Source of the DNA: Frankiaceae bacterium | GTDB lineage: Bacteria > Actinomycetota > Actinomycetes > Mycobacteriales > SCTD01 | Length of the DNA: 14,270 nt | NCBI GenBank assembly: GCA_947479995.1 | Contig: CANKBT010000042.1 | Span: 1-14,270, forward strand | Reading direction: 5' to 3' | Shown here: piece by piece, positions 5,663 through 14,270 of the stretch | How positions within the stretch are numbered: position 1 is the stretch's first letter | How the letters are laid out: each line of letters opens with the position of its first letter | The notes under the pieces: model-generated | Told to the model about the DNA's origin: nothing | Databases searched by the model: none | The model's input: the letters and a program-made list of their open reading frames with translations, nothing else | Made by a program: the position numbers and the translations under genes

Positions 5663-6908
5663 GGCGCACGACCATCGCGACCTGGCGGCCCTCGGCCCGC
5701 GTGAGCACGACCGTCACCTCGCGGCTCCCCCGCATCCCGAGCTGGCGGCGCAGGACCTCCGGCTCGACCGCCGTCCCGCGCTTCTTGACGACCACCTGCC
5801 CCGCGTCGTGCGTGCGCAGCACCTCGCGCAGCCGCTTGAGCGAGAACGGCAGCAGGTCGAGCACCTCGAACCACGTCCCGTACGGCGTGGGAGCGGGCGC
5901 GTCGGCCGCGACGTAGGCGATCGACGCGTCGAGCAGCCAGCCGTCGACCTGCGCGGCCACCTGCGCGACGAGGTGCGCGCGGATGACGGCGCCGTCGGGC
6001 TCGAGCAGCCAGCGCCCGGGCGGCCGCACCGCCGGCGCGGGCACGGGGTCGTCGACGAGCACGTCGCCGGCGGGCAGCAGCGTCGCCGTGCGGGCGTGCC
6101 CGCGGCGCGCGGCACCGCCCCACAGCACCGCCTCCTTGACCTCGCCGCGCAGCGACACCAGCTCGAGCTCGACGCCCTCGGGCACGGCCTCGTCGGGCAG
6201 GCCCGGCGCGGCCTTGACGCCGAGCGCGCGCACCCGGGGCAGCCAGCCGAGCACGAGGTCGAGGGGCGGCGCGTACGACGCGGGGTCGAACGTGCGGCGG
6301 CCGCCGCGCCGGCGCGCGGGGTCGGCGAAGACGTCGCCGCCCGGCCGCAGCGAGGCGGCGTCGGCGCGCACGAGCTGCACCCGGCGGTCGAGCACCCGCG
6401 CGTTCTCGGCGGCGAGCAGCAGGCGGGCCTCGTCGAGGTCGACGCCGGTCGAGCCGTCGGGCAGCGCGAGCAGGTCACCGCCGACCGAGCAGCAGACGTC
6501 GAGCACCGGGCCGTCGAAGCGCCGCGCGCGGTGCTGCGCGACCTCGTGCGCGGTGGCCTGCTCGAGCGCCTCGCCGGTCCACCACAGCGCGTCGCCGCGC
6601 GGGTGCTTGGCGCGGGCGCGCTCCTTGAGCACGGCCTGCTCCAGCGCGAGCGGGCCGAGCTCGGGGCCGACGGCGTCGCGCACCGCCTGCGCGGTGGCGA
6701 CGCGGGCGGCGGGCGCCAGGTCGAGGCCCTGCGCGAGCGCGACGGCAGCGCGCCCGGCGTCGGACAGCAGCCGCCGGACGCCCGCGGCGGCGAGCGGCGG
6801 CGTCGCGCTCGCCGGCGGCCGCCCGGTCCGCTGCCGCGGCGGCGGGCGCGTCAGCGCTTGGACTTGCCGCGCGCCGCCTTCGGCGACACGAGGCGGGTGC
6901 CCGACCAC
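5655..6908 (-). CDS. Class I SAM-dependent methyltransferase with C-terminal THUMP-like domain
   Basis: From GTG 6908 the product is 417 residues. It shows a SAM-binding motif GPVLDVCCSVGGDLLAL (133-149) with the acidic end of the next strand at TGVDLDEARLL, then DVFADPARR (192-200) as motif IV. The C-terminus (TPYGTWFEVLDLLPFSLKRL and VVKKRGTAVEPEVLRRQLG) is the THUMP-like domain of this actinobacterial family. RNA is a plausible substrate by analogy, but none is proven. The start is uncertain: GTG 6908 overlaps the DUF3052 gene by 58 bases and adds a non-conserved stretch, whereas CTG 6854 would overlap the DUF3052 TGA by four bases (CTGA) and give 399 residues, closer to the family. The next in-frame GTG would cut into the N-terminal domain. 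Its stop overlaps the EamA start. Confidence 0.85.
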   Translation of the reverse strand: MVGHPPRVAEGGARQVQALTRPPPRQRTGRPPASATPPLAAAGVRRLLSDAGRAAVALAQGLDLAPAARVATAQAVRDAVGPELGPLALEQAVLKERARAKHPRGDALWWTGEALEQATAHEVAQHRARRFDGPVLDVCCSVGGDLLALPDGSTGVDLDEARLLLAAENARVLDRRVQLVRADAASLRPGGDVFADPARRRGGRRTFDPASYAPPLDLVLGWLPRVRALGVKAAPGLPDEAVPEGVELELVSLRGEVKEAVLWGGAARRGHARTATLLPAGDVLVDDPVPAPAVRPPGRWLLEPDGAVIRAHLVAQVAAQVDGWLLDASIAYVAADAPAPTPYGTWFEVLDLLPFSLKRLREVLRTHDAGQVVVKKRGTAVEPEVLRRQLGMRGSREVTVVLTRAEGRQVAMVVRRA

Positions 6909-7294
6909 TCCGGGGCGGCGCTGGTGCTGCGGGTGCTCGACAGGCCGGCGGTCGGCGCGGCCTCGTCGATGTCGCTCGGCTCGACGTGCCCGTCGCGGCC
7001 GGCCTTGGGGGTGAGCAGCCAGATCTCGCCCTGGTCGCCGAGGTTGGTGAGCGCGTCGACGAGCGCGTCGACGAGGTCGCCGTCGCCCTCGCGCCACCAC
7101 AGCAGCACGACGTCGACGACCTCGTCGGAGTCGTCGCCGTGGATGACCTCGGCGTCGACGCGGGCCTCCACGTCGGCGAGCAGCTCCTGGTCCACGTCGT
7201 CGGTGGCACCGAGCACCTGCACCACGGTGCCGGGCTGGATGCCGAGCTTCTCGGCCAGGCCGCGCACCTGCGCGCGGTCTGCGGACGACGTCAC
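6851..7294 (-). CDS. DUF3052 family protein
   Basis: A 147-residue protein of the DUF3052 family, found mainly in actinobacteria (Rv2239c type), with no established biochemical role. The signature is clear: LAEKLGIQPGTVVQVLG near the N-terminus, an acidic centre with DVVLLWWREGDGDLVDALVD, then GEIWLLTPKAGRDGHVEPSD followed by IDEAAPTAGLSSTRS, WSGTRLVSPK and a basic tail. The start is taken as GTG 7294 because GAGAGG lies seven bases upstream; GTG 7300, two codons earlier, is too close to that site. In Mycobacterium this gene sits close to aceE and ahpE, as it does here. Its TGA overlaps a CTG that may start the methyltransferase. Confidence 0.92.
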   Translation of the reverse strand: MTSSADRAQVRGLAEKLGIQPGTVVQVLGATDDVDQELLADVEARVDAEVIHGDDSDEVVDVVLLWWREGDGDLVDALVDALTNLGDQGEIWLLTPKAGRDGHVEPSDIDEAAPTAGLSSTRSTSAAPEWSGTRLVSPKAARGKSKR

Positions 7295-7338
7295 GGACAC
7301 CCCTCTCGACGGCCCGCGGGCGCGGGCGCGTTCCTGGT

Positions 7339-7357
7339 TCCGGTGCAGTCCACCGGA
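7339..7357. promoter_or_regulatory. 7-bp inverted repeat between YjbQ-like and DUF3052 genes
   Basis: TCCGGTG (7339-7345), loop CAGTC, CACCGGA (7351-7357): perfect arms in the 111-base gap. It lies 45 to 63 bases upstream of the DUF3052 start and about 50 bases after the YjbQ-like stop, so it could be an operator or a weak terminator. No T-tract is seen. Confidence 0.35.
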
Positions 7358-7405
7358 TGCCCCTCCCCGGCGCAAGTGCTCCCGCGCGACGGGCGCGTCA
7401 CGCCG

Positions 7406-7810
7406 TCAGCCCGCCAGGAAGGACAGCCGGACCGTGCGGTCCGGGTTGTCGACGTTGAGGTCGACCAGGGCGACCGACTGCCAGGTGCCGAGCGCGAGGC
7501 GCCCGCCGAGCACGGGCAGCGAGGCGTACGGCGGCACGAGGGCCGGCAGCACGTGCGCGCGCCCGTGGCCGCGGCTGCCGTGCGCGTGGCGCCACCGGTC
7601 GTCGGCGGGCAGCAGGTCGCCGAGCGCGGCGAGCAGGTCGTCGTCGGACCCCGCGCCGAGCTCCAGCACCGCGACGCCGGCCGTCGCGTGCGGCACGAAG
7701 ACGTGCAGCAGGCCGTCGCCGCGGGAGCGCACGAAGTCGGCGCACGCCCCGGTCAGGTCGTGCACGACCTCCCGCCCGCCGGTGCGCACCTGCAGCTCGA
7801 CCGTGTCCAC
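7406..7810 (-). CDS. YjbQ/UPF0047 family protein (secondary thiamine-phosphate synthase-type)
   Basis: A 134-residue single-domain protein. The family signatures are present: VFVPHATAGVAVLE (38-50, with H41, T43, G45), the acidic SDDDLLAALGDLLPADDRW, the histidine cluster H75/H82/H86 in RHAHGSRGHGRAHVLPAL, and LGTWQSVALVDLN near the C-terminus. YjbQ-type proteins show weak thiamine-phosphate synthase activity when overproduced, and the true role is unsettled. The GTG start at 7810 matches the usual family N-terminus; no good ribosome site precedes it. The gene starts 69 bases from, and divergent to, the first S8 protease. Confidence 0.9.
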   Translation of the reverse strand: MDTVELQVRTGGREVVHDLTGACADFVRSRGDGLLHVFVPHATAGVAVLELGAGSDDDLLAALGDLLPADDRWRHAHGSRGHGRAHVLPALVPPYASLPVLGGRLALGTWQSVALVDLNVDNPDRTVRLSFLAG

Positions 7811-7846
7811 GGCGCTGCTGCTACCCGCCCGGGGCTGCGGCCACCC

Positions 7847-7860
7847 GCGCGGCGCCGCGC
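7847..7860. repeat. 14-bp perfect palindrome in divergent promoter region
   Basis: GCGCGGCGCCGCGC is self-complementary and sits in the 69-base gap between the YjbQ-like gene and the first protease, just upstream of the protease -10 element. Such strings arise easily in DNA of this composition, so the operator reading is weak. Confidence 0.3.
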
Positions 7861-7867
7861 CGCGCGT

Positions 7868-7873
7868 TAGCGT
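7868..7873 (+). promoter_or_regulatory. Probable -10 element (TAGCGT) for a leaderless protease mRNA
   Basis: TAGCGT fits TANNNT and is followed by exactly six bases (CGGCCG) and then GTG 7880, the same arrangement as at the Nif3-like gene. No Shine-Dalgarno sequence precedes the start. A leaderless transcript is the simplest reading. Confidence 0.5.
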
Positions 7874-7879
7874 CGGCCG

Positions 7880-9334
7880 GTGAGACCGCTCCGGGGTGCC
7901 CCTGTCGTGGCCGCCGCGGCCGCCGCCGTCCTGCTGGCCGGCGCCCTCACCGCGGTCGCGCGCGACGACGGCGACCGCCCGGCCGACCGCGTGGCGGCGC
8001 CCGCCGCCCCGCCGCCGGCGTCGACGACCGCGCCCCCCGCCCCACCTCCGCCGCCGCCCGCCAGCGGGCCGCTGCTGTCGTACGTCGTCAACACCGCGCC
8101 CGGCGCCGAGGGCGTGCGCCTCGGCGCGCAGGCCGTGGAGGCCCAGGGCGGCGAGGTCGTCGTCAGCTGGCCGCAGGTGGGCGTCGTCGTCGCGCACTCG
8201 GCGGTCGTCGGCTTCGCCGCACGCGTGCGCGGCGAGGAGGGCGTGCAGTCGGCCGGGGCCACCCGCACCGCCGCGGTCGTGCCCAAGGTCGACAGCGCGC
8301 CGGAGGCGACGCCGACCGAGCCCGGCCTGCCGGCCGAGGGCACGGCGCCCGACCTGGTCGCCATCGGCGCCGACCGGCTGCCGCCGGGCGCCGGCAGCCG
8401 CGACGTGCTCGTCGCGGTGCTCGACAGCGGCGTCGAGGACACGCACCCCGACCTCGCCCCCGCCTTCGACGCCGAGGCGTCGGCCGGCTGCACCGACGCG
8501 GGGCGGCTCGACCGCGACCGCGCCGCCTGGCTGCCGACGAGCAGCGACCACGGCACGCACGTCGCCGGCACGATCGCCGCGGCCGACGACGGCCAGGGCG
8601 TCGTCGGCGTCGCGCCGGGGGTCCGCTTGTCGTCGGTCAAGGTGGTCGACGAGGCCGGCCTCATCTACCCCGAGTACGCGGTCTGCGGCTACCTCTGGGC
8701 GGCGGAGTCCGGCGCGGACGTGAGCAACGCCAGCCTCTACGTCGACCCGTGGCAGTACTGGTGCCCCGGCGACCCCGACCAGGCCGCCGCCGTCGAGGCG
8801 GTGCAGCGGGCCGTGCGCTTCGCGACCGCCGCGGGCGTGCTGTCGGTCGCCGCCGCCGGCAACGACAGCACGGACCTCGCCGCCAAGACGAGCGACAGCA
8901 CGTCGCCGAACGACACCGTGCCGGTGACCCGGCCGATCACCAGTGCCTGCGTCGACCTGCCCGCCGAGCTCGACGGGGTCGTCACGGTCGCGGCCACGCA
9001 GGACGACGGGACCAAGGCGCGCTTCAGCAACTGGGGGCTCGGGGTGGTCGACGTCGCGGCGCCCGGCGTCGACGTCTGGAGCACGACGCTCGGCGGGAGC
9101 TGGGGCACCAAGAGCGGCACCTCGATGGCCGCGCCGCACGTCGCCGGCGTCGCCGCGCTGCTGGCCAGCCGGCTCCCCGACGCGCCGCCGGCGGAGCTCG
9201 CGCGGCTGCTCGAGCAGCAGGCCACCGACACGCCGTGCCGCCCGCTCGCCGGGCAGCCGTGCGCCGGCACGGACGCCGACAACGCCTACGCCGGCGAGGG
9301 CGTCGTCGACGCGCTGGCCGCCGCGACGGGCTGA
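7880..9334 (+). CDS. S8 family serine protease (subtilisin-like), possibly membrane-anchored; copy 1
   Basis: A 484-residue exported subtilisin-type endopeptidase. The N-terminus has a short basic start and a hydrophobic stretch (about 8-26), then a Pro/Ala-rich linker (about 39-62). A propeptide-like domain follows (LLSYVVNT to about 135), resembling the N-terminal prodomains of fervidolysin-type S8 enzymes. The catalytic set is complete: D182 in AVLDSGVEDTHPDL, H224 in SDHGTHVAGT, oxyanion N328 in VAAAGND and S415 in GTSMAAPHVAG. Six cysteines (204, 269, 295, 357, 453, 461) are all matched in copy 2 and probably form disulfides. No lipobox is seen. The linker right after the hydrophobic segment, without an obvious cleavage site, suggests it may stay anchored. 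It is clearly a tandem paralogue of the next gene. Confidence 0.93.
   Translation: MRPLRGAPVVAAAAAAVLLAGALTAVARDDGDRPADRVAAPAAPPPASTTAPPAPPPPPPASGPLLSYVVNTAPGAEGVRLGAQAVEAQGGEVVVSWPQVGVVVAHSAVVGFAARVRGEEGVQSAGATRTAAVVPKVDSAPEATPTEPGLPAEGTAPDLVAIGADRLPPGAGSRDVLVAVLDSGVEDTHPDLAPAFDAEASAGCTDAGRLDRDRAAWLPTSSDHGTHVAGTIAAADDGQGVVGVAPGVRLSSVKVVDEAGLIYPEYAVCGYLWAAESGADVSNASLYVDPWQYWCPGDPDQAAAVEAVQRAVRFATAAGVLSVAAAGNDSTDLAAKTSDSTSPNDTVPVTRPITSACVDLPAELDGVVTVAATQDDGTKARFSNWGLGVVDVAAPGVDVWSTTLGGSWGTKSGTSMAAPHVAGVAALLASRLPDAPPAELARLLEQQATDTPCRPLAGQPCAGTDADNAYAGEGVVDALAAATG
8524..8571 (+). repeat. 48-bp direct repeat, copy A (around catalytic His of protease 1)
   Basis: These 48 bases are identical to 10068-10115 in the second protease gene, 1544 bases downstream. 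They encode the region around SSDHGTHVAGT. A second pair (8717-8765 and 10261-10309) at the same offset differs by one base in 49. Confidence 0.9.
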
Positions 9335-9456
9335 CCGCTCGCCCGTACGGAGCAGCGTCCGTGGTCCGTCGTGACCAGACGCGGTGGGCCGTCCGGTCTA
9401 GGGTCGACCGGTCCGCGTACCCGCGGCGCCCCCCACGACACCCTCCCGGAGACCAC
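9335..9456 (+). promoter_or_regulatory. Gap between the two proteases, with possible promoter
   Basis: A 122-base spacer. TAGGGT at 9399-9404 fits TANNNT and could be a -10 for the second protease, with a leader of about 45 bases ending in its GGAG site. GTGACC at 9371 resembles -35 elements but the spacing is too long. No obvious terminator for the first gene is seen, so read-through is possible. Confidence 0.3.
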
Positions 9457-10896
9457 GTGAGGCACTCCCGCACCCGCGCCGCGTGCGCGGCCGCGACCGG
9501 CTCGGTCGCCCTGCTCGCCGCTCTGCTCGGCCCCGCCGCCCCGGCCGGCGCCGTCCCCGACGCCACGTCCGGCGCCCCCGTGGCGGCCCCCGTCGCCGAC
9601 GGCACGCTGCTGTCGTACGTCGTCAACACGCGCGCCAACCGCGGGCAGGTGCAGAAGGCCGAGCGCGCGGTCGTCGCGCACGGCGGCACCGTCGTCGCCA
9701 GCTACCCCGAGATCGGCGTCGTCGTCGCGCAGTCCGCCGTGCGCGACTTCGCGGCCCGCGTCCGCACCGCCAGCGGCGTCGAGTCCGCCGGCCAGACGCG
9801 CACCGCCGCGGTCGTCACCCCCGAGGACAGCGCGCCGACGCCGGGCAACCCGGCCAGCGTGCCGCCGGCCGAGGGCACCGCGTACGACGTCACCGCGGTC
9901 AAGGCCGACCAGGCGCACCTGCTGCCGGGCGGCAAGGGCAGCCGCGACGTGCTCGTCGCCGTGCTCGACAGCGGCATCGACGACGTCCACGAGGACCTCG
10001 CCGCCAACTTCGACGCCGCCGCCTCCGCCGGCTGCACCGACGGCGGGCGCCTCGACCGCGACCGCAGCGCCTGGCTGCCGACGAGCAGCGACCACGGCAC
10101 GCACGTCGCCGGCACCATCGCCGCCGACGACAACGGCAAGGGCGTCGTCGGCGTCGCGCCGGACGTCCGCGTCTCCTCGGTGAAGGTCGTCGACGAGAAC
10201 GGCTTCATCTACCCCGAGTACGCGATCTGCGGCTACGTCTGGGCCGCCGAGACCGGTGCCGACGTGAGCAACGCGAGCCTCTACGTCGACCCGTGGCAGT
10301 ACTGGTGCCAGAGCGACCCCGACCAGGCCGCGGCCATCGAGTCGGTGCAGCGCGCCGTGTCGTACGCGACCCGCAGCGGCGTGCTCAGCGTCGCGGCCGC
10401 CGGCAACGACTACCGCGACCTGGGCAGCAAGGGCGTCGACACGTCGAGCCCGAACGACACCACGCCGGTCCCCCGCGACGTGAGCACCGGCTGCGTCGAC
10501 ATCCCCGCCGAGCTCGACGGCGTCGTCACGACGTCCTCGACCACGGCCACCGGCGAGAAGTCGGCGTTCTCCAACTACGGCCTCGGCGTCATCGACGTCT
10601 CCGCGCCGGGCTCGTCGATCTGGAGCACGACGATCGGCGACACGTACGGCCGCAAGAGCGGCACCTCGATGGCCTCGCCGCACGCCGCGGGCGTCGCCGC
10701 GCTGCTCGCCAGCACCCACCCGGGCGCCACGCCCGCGCAGCTGCTCGCGCTGCTGCGGGGCCAGGCCGACGACACCCCCTGCACCGCGCCGATCGTGCCC
10801 CCGGGCCGCGCGCCGCAGACCTGCACCGGCCCCGCCGAGGACAACGCCTTCTACGGCGACGGCCGGGTCGACGCGCTCGAGGCCGTCACCCGCTAG
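9457..10896 (+). CDS. S8 family serine protease (subtilisin-like), secreted; copy 2
   Basis: A 479-residue paralogue of the preceding gene. The start is GTG 9457, with GGAG (9448-9451) five bases upstream. A standard Sec signal peptide is visible (RHSRTR, hydrophobic VALLAALLG, cleavage likely after PAGA near residue 32). The prodomain (LLSYVVNT to about 121) and catalytic domain follow, with D171 (AVLDSGIDD), H213 (SDHGTHVAGT), N317 (VAAAGND) and S404 (GTSMASPHAAG). Cysteines 193, 258, 284, 346, 442 and 456 match those of copy 1. It lacks the proline-rich linker, so it should be released fully. Long blocks around the active site are nearly identical in the two copies (for example SNASLYVDPWQYWC), while the prodomain and C-terminal tail differ more. 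Substrate specificity cannot be read from sequence. Confidence 0.94.
   Translation: MRHSRTRAACAAATGSVALLAALLGPAAPAGAVPDATSGAPVAAPVADGTLLSYVVNTRANRGQVQKAERAVVAHGGTVVASYPEIGVVVAQSAVRDFAARVRTASGVESAGQTRTAAVVTPEDSAPTPGNPASVPPAEGTAYDVTAVKADQAHLLPGGKGSRDVLVAVLDSGIDDVHEDLAANFDAAASAGCTDGGRLDRDRSAWLPTSSDHGTHVAGTIAADDNGKGVVGVAPDVRVSSVKVVDENGFIYPEYAICGYVWAAETGADVSNASLYVDPWQYWCQSDPDQAAAIESVQRAVSYATRSGVLSVAAAGNDYRDLGSKGVDTSSPNDTTPVPRDVSTGCVDIPAELDGVVTTSSTTATGEKSAFSNYGLGVIDVSAPGSSIWSTTIGDTYGRKSGTSMASPHAAGVAALLASTHPGATPAQLLALLRGQADDTPCTAPIVPPGRAPQTCTGPAEDNAFYGDGRVDALEAVTR
10068..10115 (+). repeat. 48-bp direct repeat, copy B (around catalytic His of protease 2)
   Basis: Identical to 8524-8571 in the first protease gene and in the same orientation. 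The shared bases include synonymous positions, so the identity is greater than protein constraint alone requires. Confidence 0.9.
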
Positions 10897-10933
10897 CCCC
10901 GCACGGCCCTGCCGGCCCGGTCGTCCCGCGAGG

Positions 10934-10948
10934 GGCGGCCGGGCCGCC
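10934..10948 (+). terminator. Candidate terminator hairpin after protease 2
   Basis: GGCGGCC and GGCCGCC are perfect arms around a single G; as RNA the likely fold is a 5-bp stem (10934-10938 with 10944-10948) and a CCGGG loop. It starts 37 bases after the protease stop codon and is followed by a mildly T-containing stretch (GTGCTTCGCCTT). Confidence 0.45.
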
Positions 10949-10954
10949 GTGCTT

Positions 10955-10976
10955 CGCCTTACCCGCGGGTAGGGCG
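10955..10976. promoter_or_regulatory. 22-bp near-perfect palindrome upstream of aceE, candidate operator
   Basis: The core TACCCGCGGGTA (10960-10971) is perfect. Beyond one T/G mismatch (10959 and 10972) the arms continue with CGCC (10955-10958) pairing to GGCG (10973-10976). It ends 57 bases before the aceE start, where a promoter is expected. TTGGAT (10977-10982), directly after it, is a weak -10 candidate. A dimeric repressor, perhaps TetR-like from the symmetry, is plausible but unproven. Confidence 0.45.
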
Positions 10977-11033
10977 TTGGATGAGCGCACAGCCGCGACA
11001 CCCGGGACACCCGCCCGCCACCCCTGGAGCACC

Positions 11034-13771
<2,738 letters not shown>

Positions 13772-13775
<4 letters not shown>

Positions 13776-14270
13776 GCCTCGTCTACGCCACCGCCGGCAA
13801 CCCCGACGACGTGCTGCGCGCCGACCTGCTCGACACCTGGGTGGCGGCGACCGACGCCGGCGGCAGCGTCGGCTTCACGGCGCCGGCGCCGGTCGACGCG
13901 ATCACGGCCGCGCTCGACGCCGTGCTGGCGCGCGTGCGCGACGGCGTCGACGTGCTCGGGGTGCTGCGCGACGGCGACCGGGCGGTCGGCATGGGCGTGC
14001 TCGTCGACAGCCGCGCCTGGGTGTTCCCGCACTGGCGCACCGTGTCGCGGCTGATGGTGCACCCGTCGCTGCAGCGCCGCGGCGCGGGCACGCTGCTGCT
14101 CGAGGGCCTGCACGGCACGGCGCGCGACCTGGGCCTCGAGGAGCTGGTCGTGTGGGTGCGCGACGGCGAGGGGCTGCAGGGCTTCTACGCCCGCGCCGGC
14201 TACGCCGAGGTGGGCCGCCACCCCGGCGGGATCCGGCTCCCGGACGGCGACCGCGACGGCGTCATGATGC
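13772..14270 (+). CDS. GNAT family N-acetyltransferase, C-terminal end missing
   Basis: The product would transfer an acetyl group from acetyl-CoA to an unidentified amine. Visible features are LVYATAGNPDDVLRADLLDT and TDAGGSVGF near the N-terminus, then the acetyl-CoA-binding motif LMVHPSLQRRGAGTLLLEG with the QRRGAG pyrophosphate loop, and ELVVWVRDGEGLQGFYARAG, the usual motif B with its FYxRxGY end. About 166 codons are present before the window ends. The start is uncertain. CTG 13772 overlaps the aceE TGA (CTGA), has GAGG seven bases upstream and keeps the first beta strand. The first conventional start, GTG 13811, would remove 13 residues including that strand, and I found no earlier in-frame ATG or GTG nearby. 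Co-transcription with aceE is likely. Confidence 0.85.

Noticed and set aside
7880..7990. Lipoprotein signal on the first protease
   Set aside because: No cysteine occurs in the first 200 residues, so there is no lipobox.
9286..11010. A 574-codon minus-strand open frame opposite the proteases
   Set aside because: Antisense of a gene with complete catalytic motifs; the composition is that of a mirror frame.

Overview
The window comes from a chromosome of very high G+C content (roughly three quarters G+C), with G or C at nearly every third codon position. The gene families point to an actinomycete (Actinomycetota): a homodimeric AceE-type pyruvate dehydrogenase E1, a DUF3052 protein, a mycothiol-dependent-isomerase-like protein, an AhpE-like peroxiredoxin and a bifunctional RNase H/acid phosphatase. 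From memory, several of these also occur between Rv2228c and Rv2241 of Mycobacterium tuberculosis, so most of the window looks like conserved core chromosome with some lineage-specific genes. I could not fix the genus.

Layout. Positions 1-2586 (minus strand) hold a tight three-gene run, read right to left: Nif3-like metal protein, coiled-coil/zinc-ribbon protein, and RNase HI fused to a histidine phosphatase (cut by the left edge). Positions 2587-2910 are non-coding, with several strong inverted repeats, followed by a small orphan plus-strand gene (2911-3147). Next come tRNA-Val(UAC) and an AhpE-like peroxiredoxin (minus), then a plus-strand DinB/mycothiol-type protein with a divergent start. 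An 18-bp perfect palindrome separates that gene from a convergent minus-strand group: YjbQ-like enzyme, DUF3052 protein, THUMP-like methyltransferase and EamA/RhtA exporter. From 7880 to the right edge everything is on the plus strand: two tandem paralogous secreted S8 (subtilisin-like) proteases, aceE, and a GNAT acetyltransferase cut by the right edge.

How the genes relate. AceE feeds pyruvate into acetyl-CoA. The peroxiredoxin and the mycothiol-family protein fit an aerobic, mycothiol-using cell. The Nif3, zinc-ribbon and RNase H genes are probably co-transcribed. The two proteases share the same catalytic plan and six matching cysteines but differ at the N-terminus, so they may work at different places outside the membrane.

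I see no CRISPR array, insertion sequence, phage gene or toxin/defence cassette. Nothing here amounts to a clearly new multi-gene system. The points most worth a second look are the two-shell dyad at 2866-2891, the 22-bp near-palindrome before aceE, two possible CTG starts overlapping upstream TGA stops, and the protease duplication with its 48-bp identical direct repeat. All eleven confidently placed protein starts are GTG.
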